A DNA stretch of 64,000 bases from positions 10,794,001-10,858,000 of the forward strand of contig NC_074713.1 of the NCBI RefSeq assembly GCF_947242115.1, read 5' to 3'. Source of the DNA: Biomphalaria glabrata. Lineage: Eukaryota; Mollusca; Gastropoda; Planorbidae. The stretch's first letter is position 1. Each line of letters begins with the position of its first letter. Shown piece after piece: positions 1 through 11,651 of this stretch. A program made the position numbers and the translations under genes. Under the pieces are notes generated by a model. It saw nothing but the letters and a program-made list of their open reading frames with translations, was not told the DNA's origin and made no database searches.

Positions 1-614
1 TCAGGAGTTGGATGTAAAATTATTATCCAACCTTTTGGACAGTGTATTTTTGAACCGTACTGTTTGCCTATCAACGTATCGTGTGGAAGAGCCCCAAACT
101 TGGTCTGATGCGTCTGACCTTTTTTAACTATTAAAGGTAAAATATTGTTATAGCCTATGTATAATAATACAGTATCACCGTACTCAACAGTGGATTTGTA
201 TTCTTTAAAACTCATTATGTTATAATGTTATGATTATTGTAGATTTTCTATATCAATAGCTAGGTGACACTTCGCTAGGTCCAGATGTGCCGTAACTAGT
301 CTAAAATATAATTTTTATATCTACCATAACATCTCGTGTTCAGAAGTTAGAGATAGTCTAGATCACAGACCTATGGAATCGTTCTAAATTATTCTAATTT
401 GTAACTATATATGTATAAGTATAAGGTATAATATAAATCCATATAGGTCTGTGAGTTGTAGAAATCTTTAGCATTAAAAATTAGTACCGGTCATTTTATA
501 ATTGTGTTGATATTGATAATTTTAATTTGTTAATTTTTTTAACTTCACTAGATCTAGATTAGATCAAAGAAGGGTTCCACCAGATATAATATAATATAGC
601 ATAGATCTATATGC
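1..614. other. upstream flank of TMEM62, AT-rich, no gene seen
   Basis: No coding exon was found here. The stretch is AT-rich and scattered with AGATCTA/TAGATCTA-type palindromes, which recur in other intergenic parts of the window. A TATAATATAATATAG-like run lies about 25-40 bases before the first usable ATG of TMEM62 and could be a TATA-like element, but nothing in the sequence proves a start site. Confidence 0.4.
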
Positions 615-1587
615 ATGCCTTTTCTTACTATGAAGTGCTTCACTGTTTGTTTTATTGTAGGTATAGGGTTAGCAATCATAATGTCATCGCTGTTGTCAAT
701 ATTAGACCTAGTTGTTCTAGACACAGAAGATAGCTTTCAATTAGAAAGGCGAACCAAACGTACACAGGTCATTGGTGGCGAAATGAGGAATGTATTTTGG
801 ATTGTACAAGTATGTGTACTAGATCTAGATCTATTAAGCTTTTAATTATTTTAAAACAAAACAAGAAAGATGAAGAAGTTAAATATAATAAAAGTTAATA
901 TTTATTAATAATTAAAAGTTAAGTTTACTTTGGTTTGGAAATGCCATTGGCAATCAACTGTCTTGTAATTCAAGTAATTGTAATGATTATGATGGTTGCA
1001 TTATGAATCATGATCATTAACAAGTAAACTGTAAACTTTAATTACTTTTAAAAAAACAGTTTTACTTTTTCAAAATGTGTGCTAATTAATCTAGACAGTG
1101 TGAAAAAAAAAAATTAAAATGACAACCTATGTAATATTTATTTTATGTTTGTTGTTGTTTTATGAAAACTACTTGACTACTACTCTACTAGAATTAGAAT
1201 ATATTATATCTATCTATCTATATATGTCCTTTTATCTTGTTTGTCATCTACTGAGACTACTGTTCTTTAGGGTAGGTAGTAAGAAACCTAATAGATCAAT
1301 AACATAATTCTTAATATATCATATTTAATAACTAGCCTGAAAATTCTGTATAATTTTATCTCATCAAAATTTGTTTTAAAAAAAAAAGCAACAAATTGTG
1401 ACCATTGTGCATATAGTCTCATCAAACAAAATGTATATTTTTCATCTTACCAATGTACCAGATATCTGACATACACATCAGTAAATTCAGAGACTTGTCA
1501 AGAGGACCAGATCTTCAGAAATTTTGTGAAGAATATTTAACTGTGATTAACCCAAGTGTAGTTTTGGTCACAGGTAATAATATATAT

Positions 1588-1651
<64 letters not shown>

Positions 1652-4600
1652 ATATATATATATGATATAAACATTTTTTAAAAATTCATTAGAATCATGA
1701 TACTTTTTTTTACATGTCTTTTTGTTTTCACACTATTTGTATTATGTAATTATGGGAGAAATTAAAACCACCCTTTTCAGGAATTTGATTATGTATTATT
1801 AGATATTTTTAATGTCTAGGTAGCTAAAAATATAATACATTTAATTACAATATGTGTGCCTGTGTATTAAAGAATAATTAAGTTTCTTTTTACTTTAGAA
1901 TATATATTATTCCTAGGTTCAGCATAATAGACACATCATGCACACACAGTCATACAAAAAGTAATAAACAATGCTGCTAATGAAACTAAATATGAATTTA
2001 ATATTATTATATTTATACAGTGATATTGAAATGAATAATATGAATAATAAGTAATAAAAATTAAATATGAAGATTATAAATCATAATTACATTCATAATA
2101 AATTAATAAAGAATATTAATGTAATGTATATAGTGTATTATGTTACCTAACATCATCAGTGACTTCAAAAATATCAACTGTTTTTCACAATTTTTACCAA
2201 AGATTCATCTCTGTAGCAGACACAGTATAAATTGTCAATGAACATCAATCTTGTTGTAGCAATCAAGGACAGTCATTAACTTCTGACCAACAAGACTGAC
2301 AAAGATGTCAACAACATTGTTCAGGGTAATACCAGCACCCACAGTATGAACTCAACGGTGAAATATGTAATGCCAACACTGCAACCCTGTAGAAAAAAAT
2401 AACTAAGACTCTAATGTCTGATCTAAACCTACAAATATGAACAAATCTGCACAATTACAATATAAAATAAAAGTCACCCTAAACAGTTGTCCAAGAGTCC
2501 TACCCCAAGGCATATGCAAAGGCTGTCCAGTAGTATAAAACCAAGAATTATTCAGGAGCACAAAAAAAATATAATTCCCTCAAATAACATCATAGCCTAT
2601 AGAAGAAAGTGGTGCTTTTTGAACCTATCTATAGATTAGTGTATATTTTGAATATATAATTAAACTCTATACAAACTAACTTAGACAATCCTACATTTCA
2701 AAGCTTGCAGGGTTTTTAGTGTCAACACTAATCAGACAGAGCAACTATCATGATGATACACTGAAAAAGAATGTTTTTAAAACAACTCTGATTCTTCTGT
2801 TTATATGTTTTCATTGTGGCATTAATGAAAATATTTAACTTAACTAATTAACTAATCAGCACTTTGGCTACTGCACCACAGGTGACCTGGTTATGCTGGA
2901 CTTAGTTTTATCTCAATTTTGGTTAAATATTCCATGTGATCTGTTATTGTATCTAATGCTGAATGAATGTTCTTGTGTGACATGGTTTCTAATAGATGTG
3001 TGTATTTTAGTTTGCCTTAAACATTTCAATGGAGTTTGTAGATAGAACACTTAATAGTAGGTAAAACACATCCTACATCTTGGAACTTAATTAGGAACCA
3101 AAAACTTAATGAAACCCTAGTGCAAAACGTAGGAAAGGGATAGTAGAGGAATGTTTATGTTTATTTGTAATTTAAAAAAGAGTCTATAACACATTTCCAA
3201 TTAGGATCAATAAAGAAGTTTCAATTTGAATATCCTCCTTGGTTTAAATCCATTCTAGATAACAAAGATATTCCCAAATCAACCAAGCTTCAATAAATAT
3301 ATATATATATACACCAGTATATCTTTAATTAGCTGTATCTTCTTATTGTATCTTCTTATCTTATAAATTACTGATGCTCCTTCAAAAGGAAGATAATGTA
3401 AATACAGTCAATTCTGTTTGATTGGATGTGTGTCTGATTAATAATTATTTTTAAAAGTTTTTATTTTTTTACTTTATTTTTTTTTGACATAAGGAGATCT
3501 GACTGATGGGAAAACAGCAACTGGCATAGAATCAATGCAGGTGCATGATGAGTGGATTCATTATGAAAATATTGTGAAGCGATGCAGCTCACTTGGCAAG
3601 GCTAAATGGCTGGACATACGAGGCAATCATGGTTAGAAGTTTGGTAACTTTTTGTTACTTTTCAAAAGGAAAAAAAAAGAAAACGCCTTTTTATGGAATC
3701 TTTAATCATATAAAATATATTTGTACAATGATCTTCATGTTAAAAACTTTCTGACCTATACACTGTTTGTATAAAGTTGAAGAAATTGTTTGTGCACGTC
3801 TTTATCTATTCTTTTTACTTCATCTTGCTCATAGATGAAGTTTAAATTTAATTTAATCTATGTTAACTTTACCCATGATTTGTAATCAGTAAAAGAGACT
3901 ATTTTAACTTAGTGTATTATTTTCTGGTTATCTATGAATATTAAAACTTGATCTAGTCAAGTCAACATTTATAGTGTACATACATTTAAAATATTAAATG
4001 AATATAGATAATTGTTTCTAATAATAAAGCATATATATATTGTAAAACCTTTTTTGTTTTAAATTCCAGATTCATTTGATGTTTTAAACTACAATAGTGC
4101 AAATAACTTTTACAGGTACAGTGTGTAGATAATATAGATTTTGTGATCTTTTCTTCTTAGTACATTGATGTATGGTCTCTTGTTTGAAATATGTTTTTTA
4201 TTTACATGCTGGTCTGCACATTTCTGTTTCTTCTTGGACTACACTTCTGTGTGGAATAAATTGGGAGCACTGTCTACGAATCTGAAAAAGATTGTAGAAT
4301 TCTATGTTTCCATGAAGATACTAAGCATTTTTCATTCTATACATTTAGCCTGCTTTAGTATGACATCATTCACATTTGGGATAGATGCCCAATTACTACA
4401 GTTGTCAAACAATGAACATTTAGGTACATATGGTTAAATAATATACTTCCAATTAAACAAGACAAAGAATATAATACCCTTATGGTGTTCTTCAATTTCT
4501 TTTTTATTGGGTAGTTGGTTTAAAATGTTACCATTGGGGTTCTCATTGTTTGAAAAGCTACAAAAGTCTTATAAAGATAACAATTTTTCATCGACTTCAT

Positions 4601-7600
4601 TAGGTGCTGCAATAGGTGTCATGGTAAGAACTAAGAGTAAGGTATTGTTACTGCTTTATATTGAAATTACAGTATGCCTCAACAGATACCATTCTGCTAA
4701 AAACTCAGAAGCTCGTGCCCTTGGGGACTCCAAAGATGTTTTTCTCTACCAGCTTCAGCTACCTTTTGGAGTTTATTCTTTTGTGGGCATTGATACTTGT
4801 AGCAAGCCAGGTCCTCATCGGCCATTTAATTTCTTTGGCTTCCTAAATACAGTAAGTCACAATGTCAGATGTTGGGTCACAGCTCTTTAAAATTGTAAGA
4901 AATGTATATTTGTTGTCCTGAAGCTTATTATTTTAAAATTTCCTTTATATACTTCTTCAGAAAATACCACAGACTGAGTTCACTATCCTTTGTACTTTTT
5001 CCCCCAATCAAATATTACTAATCCATTAGAGATGAATGTACTCCAGAATGTCTTTAGAGCTAATCTTAAAATCTGTATCCCCATTTAAACATTTAGTTGA
5101 ATTTCAGATATAATTTAATTATTCAGTATATTTTTAATATAAATTATCTTAATTTATTTTTCTTGCAAGCAATTTGTGTTGGTTTAATGAATTAAAATTT
5201 TGATTGTGCTTTTCTATATTCTGAGCGAATTTCTTTACATTTCTCAGCATCAAGTAGAACACATGAAAACAATAGCAGCCATCACCAAGGCAAGTAATCA
5301 AACTATTTGGTTTGGACATTTTCCAACATCTTTGATTGTACACAACCCACCAGTGCTGCGGCAAATCATGAGGTAAATCATCACACCTTTTCTTCTATGA
5401 AATCTTTTGTTTTTATACTGAACTATTTTACCTAGTGAAACATAAATCATGACTTATAAAAGTCACAAACAGCAAGTTTATATTCTACATTCATTTTTGG
5501 AATAAAACAATTCTCATTTCTTCTAGTCTAACATGAATAGGGATTATGCTCTTGATCTGTTTGGTGACATATGTGCTTTGTGCACAAACCCAGGACTTTT
5601 GTTCAGAGCTTTGGAATAGTGGATTTGAGCCTCTTAAACCTTCACATTGAATTTGATGATGAAAATGAATAGAAAGTAACTAGTAAAATTAATATTTAAA
5701 AAAAAAAACAATATTACAGGGCAACTTACTAAATGTTTTGATAAATGTGCTTTATGAATGCTTGTAACAGTTCAAAACATTTGATTGTTACTAGAAACAG
5801 TGTAGCTTATCTGTGTGGTCACTTGCACACACTGTTTGGATACAGTCCAAGGATGTACAGCAGACACAAGACAGGACAGCTGGAGCTGGAACTTGGGGAC
5901 TGGAAAGATAACAGAATGTAAGTTATTCACCTGGGCACAATTTACAGCTGACAGTTTTCTGAGTTCAGTATATCAGTTGTGGAAGCATGGTCGAGAGGCT
6001 AAGTATGCTTGAACTTGGCTTGGCTTGACTACCTATTAAGGGAGCTCGAGGTTCGACACCCGACTCGAGCAGAGTTGTGTTTATTGAGCTCCTAAAAGCA
6101 GCACGGAAAACCTTCTCCCTGATACCCCCTACCTCCCATTGGTCCATAAGAGATTCGGCCATAGCGCTCTGAGCATGCTATTAACATGAAAGAACCGCTA
6201 TATAGAAGCTATAATTTATTTTGTTTTTATTTATTGCCATTAAAAAAAAATAATTTTGAACCCTGAATGTTTTTCTTGACAAGTTAGTAAATCTATAAAT
6301 TTCTGTGCAAAGTTTAAGGTATAATTTTAGAATGTTATTAAGCATTTCATTATTAATAACATACAGATAAAAAATTTTTGCTTTAGCTTCCGTATTATAG
6401 CTGTCGACCATGACATGCTATCCTTCACTGATGCTAAGCTAGGAGATTGGCCACTTGTGGTCATCACAAATCCTAAAAGTAACAAGTTTTACTCTCCTGG
6501 CAATGAACCATTAAACCTGATGGGTACCTCAACACATATAAGGTAGTGTATTCAAGTGAGCTTTGTAATGTGTACATTTGATTTATTTTCTAGCTCAGTA
6601 AGTAAATATGGCTCTACTGTGATATTTTGTATATGAAAATTGGTGCCTCAAAATTTATTTATCATTTTCAAAGGAAAGATGAGCAAACTTAAAATGGAAC
6701 AATGTAAAAGATATTTTAAAAAGAATTAATTAAAAGTAAAATGTGTATGAAAGATTGGCCTTACATGATAAGCTGCAAAGGGAAAAGATTATCTGTTGAG
6801 ACCACAAAAATTCCACAGACACCACTATCACAGAATGTAAAATTTTCTTAAAGATTTGTTTTACCAATACATGCTTTAATGTGTAATCATTTGTGAATCA
6901 CAGACCTTACTTTGTTAATACTGTTTTCTTTTTCTTTTTTTTTTTTTTAAAAGATAGAATTCATAATGCCCCATTTATGTTTGCCCTGTGTTTTATATAG
7001 GCTGCTTGTATATAGTCCAGCACGTATAAAGCAAATTGTGGTATACATTGATAGACATGAGGAAGGGGAGGCCTTCCAGGTTTGGCATGGCTACCCTCTC
7101 TATGTCTTAGATTGGCACCCAGAGCAATACGCTTATGGACTTCATTATATGGAGGTTTTTGTCTATGTGAGTATCCATAATGATATCTATATTTTAAAAA
7201 TGTTTTAATTGGGTTATAAAAAAGGTATGACTAAAAGTTTAAAAAATAGAATAATTTTACATTTATTTGCCTTGAAAACAAAACATTTGTTCATATTCCA
7301 GGATGAAGCTGGCAGGAACACCACAGCCTCACAAACATTCTCTATAGATTTAACAACATCCGGGCTTGACCTCTTGCCTCGGCTGATTCTCTTGTTCAAC
7401 ATTTATTCATTGGTATTGAAAACATTCTTTGCATATTACCACAATTACTGAACACGTTTTAATGTTGTTTTTTTTTCATTATCTTAAATTAATGTAATAC
7501 TAACTTTTATGGCATGATTAGGAATTTAGTGTGAAAAGTTGTTTGTTTCATAGAAAGGGAAAGTTTTGCTTAGAGATTGTGACGTGACTTTTAAAACACA

Positions 7601-10600
7601 AGACTAGGATTTAGACAGTGTAGTGAAAAGTAAACATAAGACTTTTGACATCTCTAGAGTAAGTTGGTAGATTAGTATCTGAAGTAGATACTTAGATAAC
7701 ATGACATTTGACATTTTCTTTCTTGAAGTATTAAACTTCTTGTTTGACATCGTTTATTATTGTCGACTACATTTATATTGTTTGCCTATCGCCTTTGTTA
7801 TTTTGTTATTTGAGTAATTCATAATTTAGACTGTGAACTTCATTCATGCCAACTAAGAAAAAGAATTGTGCTTTAAGTTTAACATATCATAATGATTAGT
7901 GGTTGACATCCATTACTACAGCTAGTGTGTTCCCAGTTGATTTTTAAAACCTTTTGACATTTTAATCTTTTTCCTTTTTATTAATATTGTTATGACTTTG
8001 CCATGCGCACCGCCATCCAAGATAGTGCAGAAAGAAGGTGCGCACTATCTGTGACCAAACAAGTCGGATGTTGACATTAGAGACTAACGATTTCCGCCCA
8101 AGGAGAGAGCCAATATGGAGATGCTGTACTCAAGGCAGATGCCCTTTGTGTTTGTCATGTCTCTATGTAAATAAACGTCTATGTCCTCGTGGAGTTGCCT
8201 CACTTAAGTTATTACAATTGGTCTCAGAAGTGGGATTTATAGGCAACTCAACGAGAGGAGGTAGGATTAGATCTCTATGGCATCGTTGAAGCTATTACAT
8301 CAGCTCTTAATTAAAGAGCTAAGACAAGAGCTTTGAGACCGAGGTTTAAAACCTGTCGGTAGCAGGGAAACGCTCACGGCTCGTCTGCGGCAAGCTCTGA
8401 TCGATGAAGAGGAAGATCCGGAGACCTATCAATTTGAAATTGAGCCTGGGATTGTTGATGTAATGGGCAAGATCCAAGACTGTGGGGATGCATTAAAGGA
8501 ACAATTGAACATGATTAGGAATAAGATGAGGAGCATGATGTGGAACAAAGTAGATGAAAGTGTGTTGCCAGTAGAAGGCCAAATAGACCAAAGTGATAAC
8601 ATTGTGTCGCAAGCAAAAGGAGGAATAAACTCGTTAATGAAGGAGCAGTTGCCTGGTCAGGACTGTGGCTGCACGAACAGTGGTGATGGAGGCGTGGGGA
8701 TTGGAGCGCTGTCTGTGACTGTGTTGTGGGCAAGTCTGGCGGGGATGACTTTCAAGGCGAGAAACGTGACGACGATTGCTGCGACGATCTGAACGGTATG
8801 TTTCAAATGGAAAGGAAAGAAACTAATGAAGAAACAAGAGAAGTCTGTTATGTGCCTGAAGTGTTTGTTCCTGTTGTACCTGTTACCAGTACCTCAATGA
8901 GCCGGACAGATCAAGACAACGTTGGGTCTGCTTCCAAGCTTTCTGCTATGGACCTTAAAGACCTCTGTTTATCTGTCAGTACCTTTGACGAGAATTCAAA
9001 CCATGAAAGCCTGAAGACCATTTCTGATTCCTTGCCTTGGATGAAGTCGGGTGAAATTGCGAATACGGGCCCCAACAATGGCCGAGACAGAAACAACGAA
9101 TTTGACTTTGGCAGCGGCATAAGAGAGAACTCGATGCTTGGCAACTGCATCCAGGTGATTGACATGAACTGTGTATGCGGCATCCTGCAGGGACAGTGCC
9201 CATGCCAAGAAATCCAGCAACAAGATCTGAACTTAACAGACATTTGTACTTCTGCCTACATCAGTGAGAGTGACTTGAATGATGGTGAATCAATTCCAGC
9301 AGAACCTGATGCAGTGGTGGATGAACATTCGCTTATCGAACATTACAAGAGTGCTCCATGGACATACATTACAGATGAAGCTGAGAAAGACTATGTCTTT
9401 GAAAACATGGCTACCTGTGGGCCTACAACTGTGTCACGAGACGTCCATGGAAAAGGTCCGCTGACTTGGCGTCTTAAAACAACGGCCCTGGAAACTACAG
9501 TGATCGCCACAACCTCCATTTGTGTTAAGTGGCTGGTATCAGAGACTATCGTCATGAGGTCAAAGCGTACACTGGCCAACTGGAAGAAGAGGAAGCGACG
9601 GCCTCGGATAACTGTGCAGATGGCTTCGTGGACAACAGGCTCCCTGCCGCCTGTGGCTCCCACTGATCGACCTCCACCTGAACTGTCAAACCTCAGCTGC
9701 AGTGTTTCTTTTCGGGACGAAAAGTGCTAAGACGGGGGCAATGTTATGACTTTGCCATGCGCACCGCCATCCAAGATAGTGCAGAAAGAAGGTGCGCACT
9801 ATCTGTGACCAAACAAGTCGGATGTTGACATTAGAGACTAACGATTTCCGCCCAAGGAGAGAGCCAATATGGAGATGCTGTACTCAAGGCAGATGCCCTT
9901 TGTGTTTGTCCTCATTGAGTTGCCTCACTTAAGTTATTACAATATTTATGTTAAGATTTTGACCCCATAATGAGAAATTACATTTAATATATTCTAAATT
10001 GACTATACATTTTGATCAATTCATATTTTTGTATTTTTTTTCAGGGAAAACTTTTCTTTAGTCTTTGTATTTTCTTCTATTGCCTGATTCTAACCATGTT
10101 TAGACAATGTTCTTGCATCTATAACTACTATTTGCCAGGTTGGTCAATTTATTTTAATGCAAACATTTGTTTCTTTATATTTTCATTTTAGTCCATTTAT
10201 GTTTGCTTTCTTATATTTCTAGTTCACAAAATCTGACAGTCTTAGTTTTAGCTGTGGCCAAATGTTATTGTGTTTTGAGCTAGTAGTGTTAATGTATATG
10301 TTAATTTGTACATTAATTAAATATTGATCACCAGGGCATGAAGTTCAAATTGTAGCATTCAATTCATGCTTGATGAAACTCTGGCTTGTTGCACGGACAA
10401 ATGTCTCTTTTTACTTGATGATTGGCTCAGTATTTTACTTGGCTTTTGGTGAGTACAATATCTTGTGTAGAATATCTGTGTACAATATCTTGTGTACAAT
10501 ATCTTGTGTACAATATCTGTGTATAATATCTTGTGTACATTAACACAGTAACATTTTATGCTGTGTGGCATATTTTCTTTTTGATGGAACACTACTTTTT

Positions 10601-11651
10601 ACATTTTTGATGAAAGATTTTTTTTTAATTCTCTCTACATAAATGTACTAATCTGACTTTATCTTAATTTGGCTCATTAAAAAATGTTAACAAAAATTCT
10701 TGAAAGACGTCTTAAGATTAAATCAAATTCTTTCCTAATTTTTATATTTCAGGACCATGGTTCATCGGAAGATTACTGACAGAGCACTTAGGTGTTGTCT
10801 TTGTTTGGGGCATCATAGTCGATGGATCATTTATACCTGGCGCACTGACATATTTCTATGGTATATTTCAGGTCTGTTTAATAGTTTTAGTTTTATTCAA
10901 TCACAGAAGAGGGTCCATAAAACTCTACTTCTAAGATAATTTAATCATATCTAATCTAATTTAATGGTGTAGTTAATGCATAAAAAATTTGAAATAGACA
11001 AATTCTTCTCTTTTTTTTATATGAAAAAAACAAACAAAAAACACCTCTCTGACTATGAGGCTCATTCAAAAATAACAATAATGTATTTTTTTAAATATTT
11101 ACTTTTGATTTTTGATTTGTTAAGCTTTAATAAGTGTAGAATTCATTTCTTAAATGTTTTTCTACCTGCCAAAATTGTGTATAACTTTATTTACATTTCA
11201 TCAATTGTGAGGAATACATAACCAGTTTAGGAATCACTTCCTTAGGTTATTATTAGACCTGGTCAATAAAGTTTAAAAAAAAACAAAAAAAACTATTACA
11301 TATTTTTATTTAATACATGGAACAAATTTCAAATTTTTAACAAACTTTTGTTTCCAGTTTTTCACCTTCTCATTGCCACTAACTTTAATACTTGGAGTTT
11401 TGCTGGACAGCAGACGTAAAAATGGGAATCGAAAAGGCTTTGCTATGTATCCCTGGGTGCTGATACCATCAGTGCTTCTATTGGTATACACAGTATATTT
11501 GGCCTTCTCAGAGTTCCCTTCAGCCTATGGACTTGAGGCTTTTATATTTGGACCCTTGAGAACTGGCAACATTTTTCTTTTGATTGGGGGCTTGTGTTGG
11601 AGCAGCAGGACAGATCTGAAGAAAGTCGTGTCTGTGAACGAATGTGTTTAA
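615..11651 (+). CDS. TMEM62: TMEM62, metallophosphoesterase-domain transmembrane protein (14 coding exons, 652 aa)
   Basis: Coding exons: 615-809, 1462-1573, 3494-3631, 4070-4115, 4686-4851, 5248-5372, 5795-5917, 6387-6542, 7001-7166, 7302-7412, 10045-10138, 10335-10448, 10753-10871, 11358-11651. They total 1959 nt and all junctions keep frame. The N-terminus has a hydrophobic signal-anchor, then a calcineurin-like metallophosphoesterase domain: ISDIHIS (66-72, metal ligands D68 and H70), GD at 103-104, GNHD at 146-149, GHF near 242 and GHLH at 269-272. The last ~215 residues (from ~430) are strongly hydrophobic with several membrane spans, including GPWFIG and FGPLRTGN near the C-terminus. 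Domain order and length match animal TMEM62 (human 643 aa). Its substrate is not established. The start at 615 is the first ATG giving an open signal-anchor; an in-frame ATG at 681 is the alternative. Confidence 0.93.
1587..1666. repeat. (AT)n microsatellite in TMEM62 intron 2
   Basis: An almost pure AT dinucleotide run starts a few bases after the exon 2 donor (exon ends at 1573). It is interrupted once or twice by TGATAT. It is expected to vary in length between individuals. Confidence 0.9.
4119..4670 (+). other. TMEM62 intron 4, two open frames of unknown origin
   Basis: Intron 4 holds an open frame at 4165-4437 (90 codons) and another from 4507 that runs into exon 5. Neither shows a family I recognise, and the reading frame of TMEM62 is fully explained without them. 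They may be chance frames or remains of an old insertion. Confidence 0.25.
5980..6185 (+). mobile_element. tRNA-derived SINE, family 1, in TMEM62 intron 7
   Basis: The head carries a Pol III A-box-like stretch (GGTCGAGAGGCTAAG, about 5989-6003) and a B box (GGTTCGACACC, about 6051-6061) with tRNA-like spacing. A non-tRNA body follows, with AAAAGCAGCACGGAAAACC and a GC-richer tail ending near GCATGCTA. A reverse copy of the same head and body start lies at 60822-60950 in an XRN2 intron, which supports a dispersed family. Confidence 0.75.
7988..9941 (+). mobile_element. short non-autonomous LTR retroelement in TMEM62 intron 10 (fossil)
   Basis: Two direct terminal repeats, 7988-8216 and 9742-9941, both begin TGTTATGAC and end TTATTACA. 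They match almost base for base over their shared length. The flanks show a short target duplication (ATAT, or AATAT with one shared base). A primer-binding-like TGGTCTCAGA stretch follows the first repeat and a purine-rich GACGGGGGCAA precedes the second. The ~1.5 kb inside shows no gag, protease, reverse transcriptase or integrase that I recognise, so it looks like a TRIM/LARD-type element moved by a partner. High repeat similarity suggests a recent insertion. It lies wholly within the intron and in the sense direction. Confidence 0.85.
8726..9730 (+). CDS. open frame inside the LTR element, no recognised family
   Basis: A 334-codon open frame ends just before the purine-rich tract of the LTR element. 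The predicted product is acidic in its first half, with a cysteine cluster (NCVCGILQGQCPCQE, about residue 148) and a basic C-terminal stretch (KRTLANWKKRKRRPR). I recognise no gag, envelope, protease or polymerase domain. Whether it encodes anything functional cannot be told from sequence alone. Confidence 0.3.
   Translation: MGKSGGDDFQGEKRDDDCCDDLNGMFQMERKETNEETREVCYVPEVFVPVVPVTSTSMSRTDQDNVGSASKLSAMDLKDLCLSVSTFDENSNHESLKTISDSLPWMKSGEIANTGPNNGRDRNNEFDFGSGIRENSMLGNCIQVIDMNCVCGILQGQCPCQEIQQQDLNLTDICTSAYISESDLNDGESIPAEPDAVVDEHSLIEHYKSAPWTYITDEAEKDYVFENMATCGPTTVSRDVHGKGPLTWRLKTTALETTVIATTSICVKWLVSETIVMRSKRTLANWKKRKRRPRITVQMASWTTGSLPPVAPTDRPPPELSNLSCSVSFRDEKC
10468..10540. repeat. short tandem repeat, TTGTGTACAATATC type
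   Basis: About four to five imperfect copies of a 13-15 base unit (TGTACAATATCTTG) lie just after the exon 12 donor of TMEM62. It is short and intronic, and I see no other function. Confidence 0.7.

Noticed and set aside
5980-6070. Functional tRNA gene
   Set aside because: A- and B-box-like motifs are present, but no intact cloverleaf could be folded by eye and a SINE body follows directly.
8911-9243. Minus-strand frames inside the LTR element
   Set aside because: They are shadows of the plus-strand frame, with no domain evidence.
11240-11295. Processed pseudogene or SINE ending in AATAAA plus A-rich run
   Set aside because: There is only an AATAAA and an interrupted A tract in TMEM62 intron 13; no recognisable body or target duplication.
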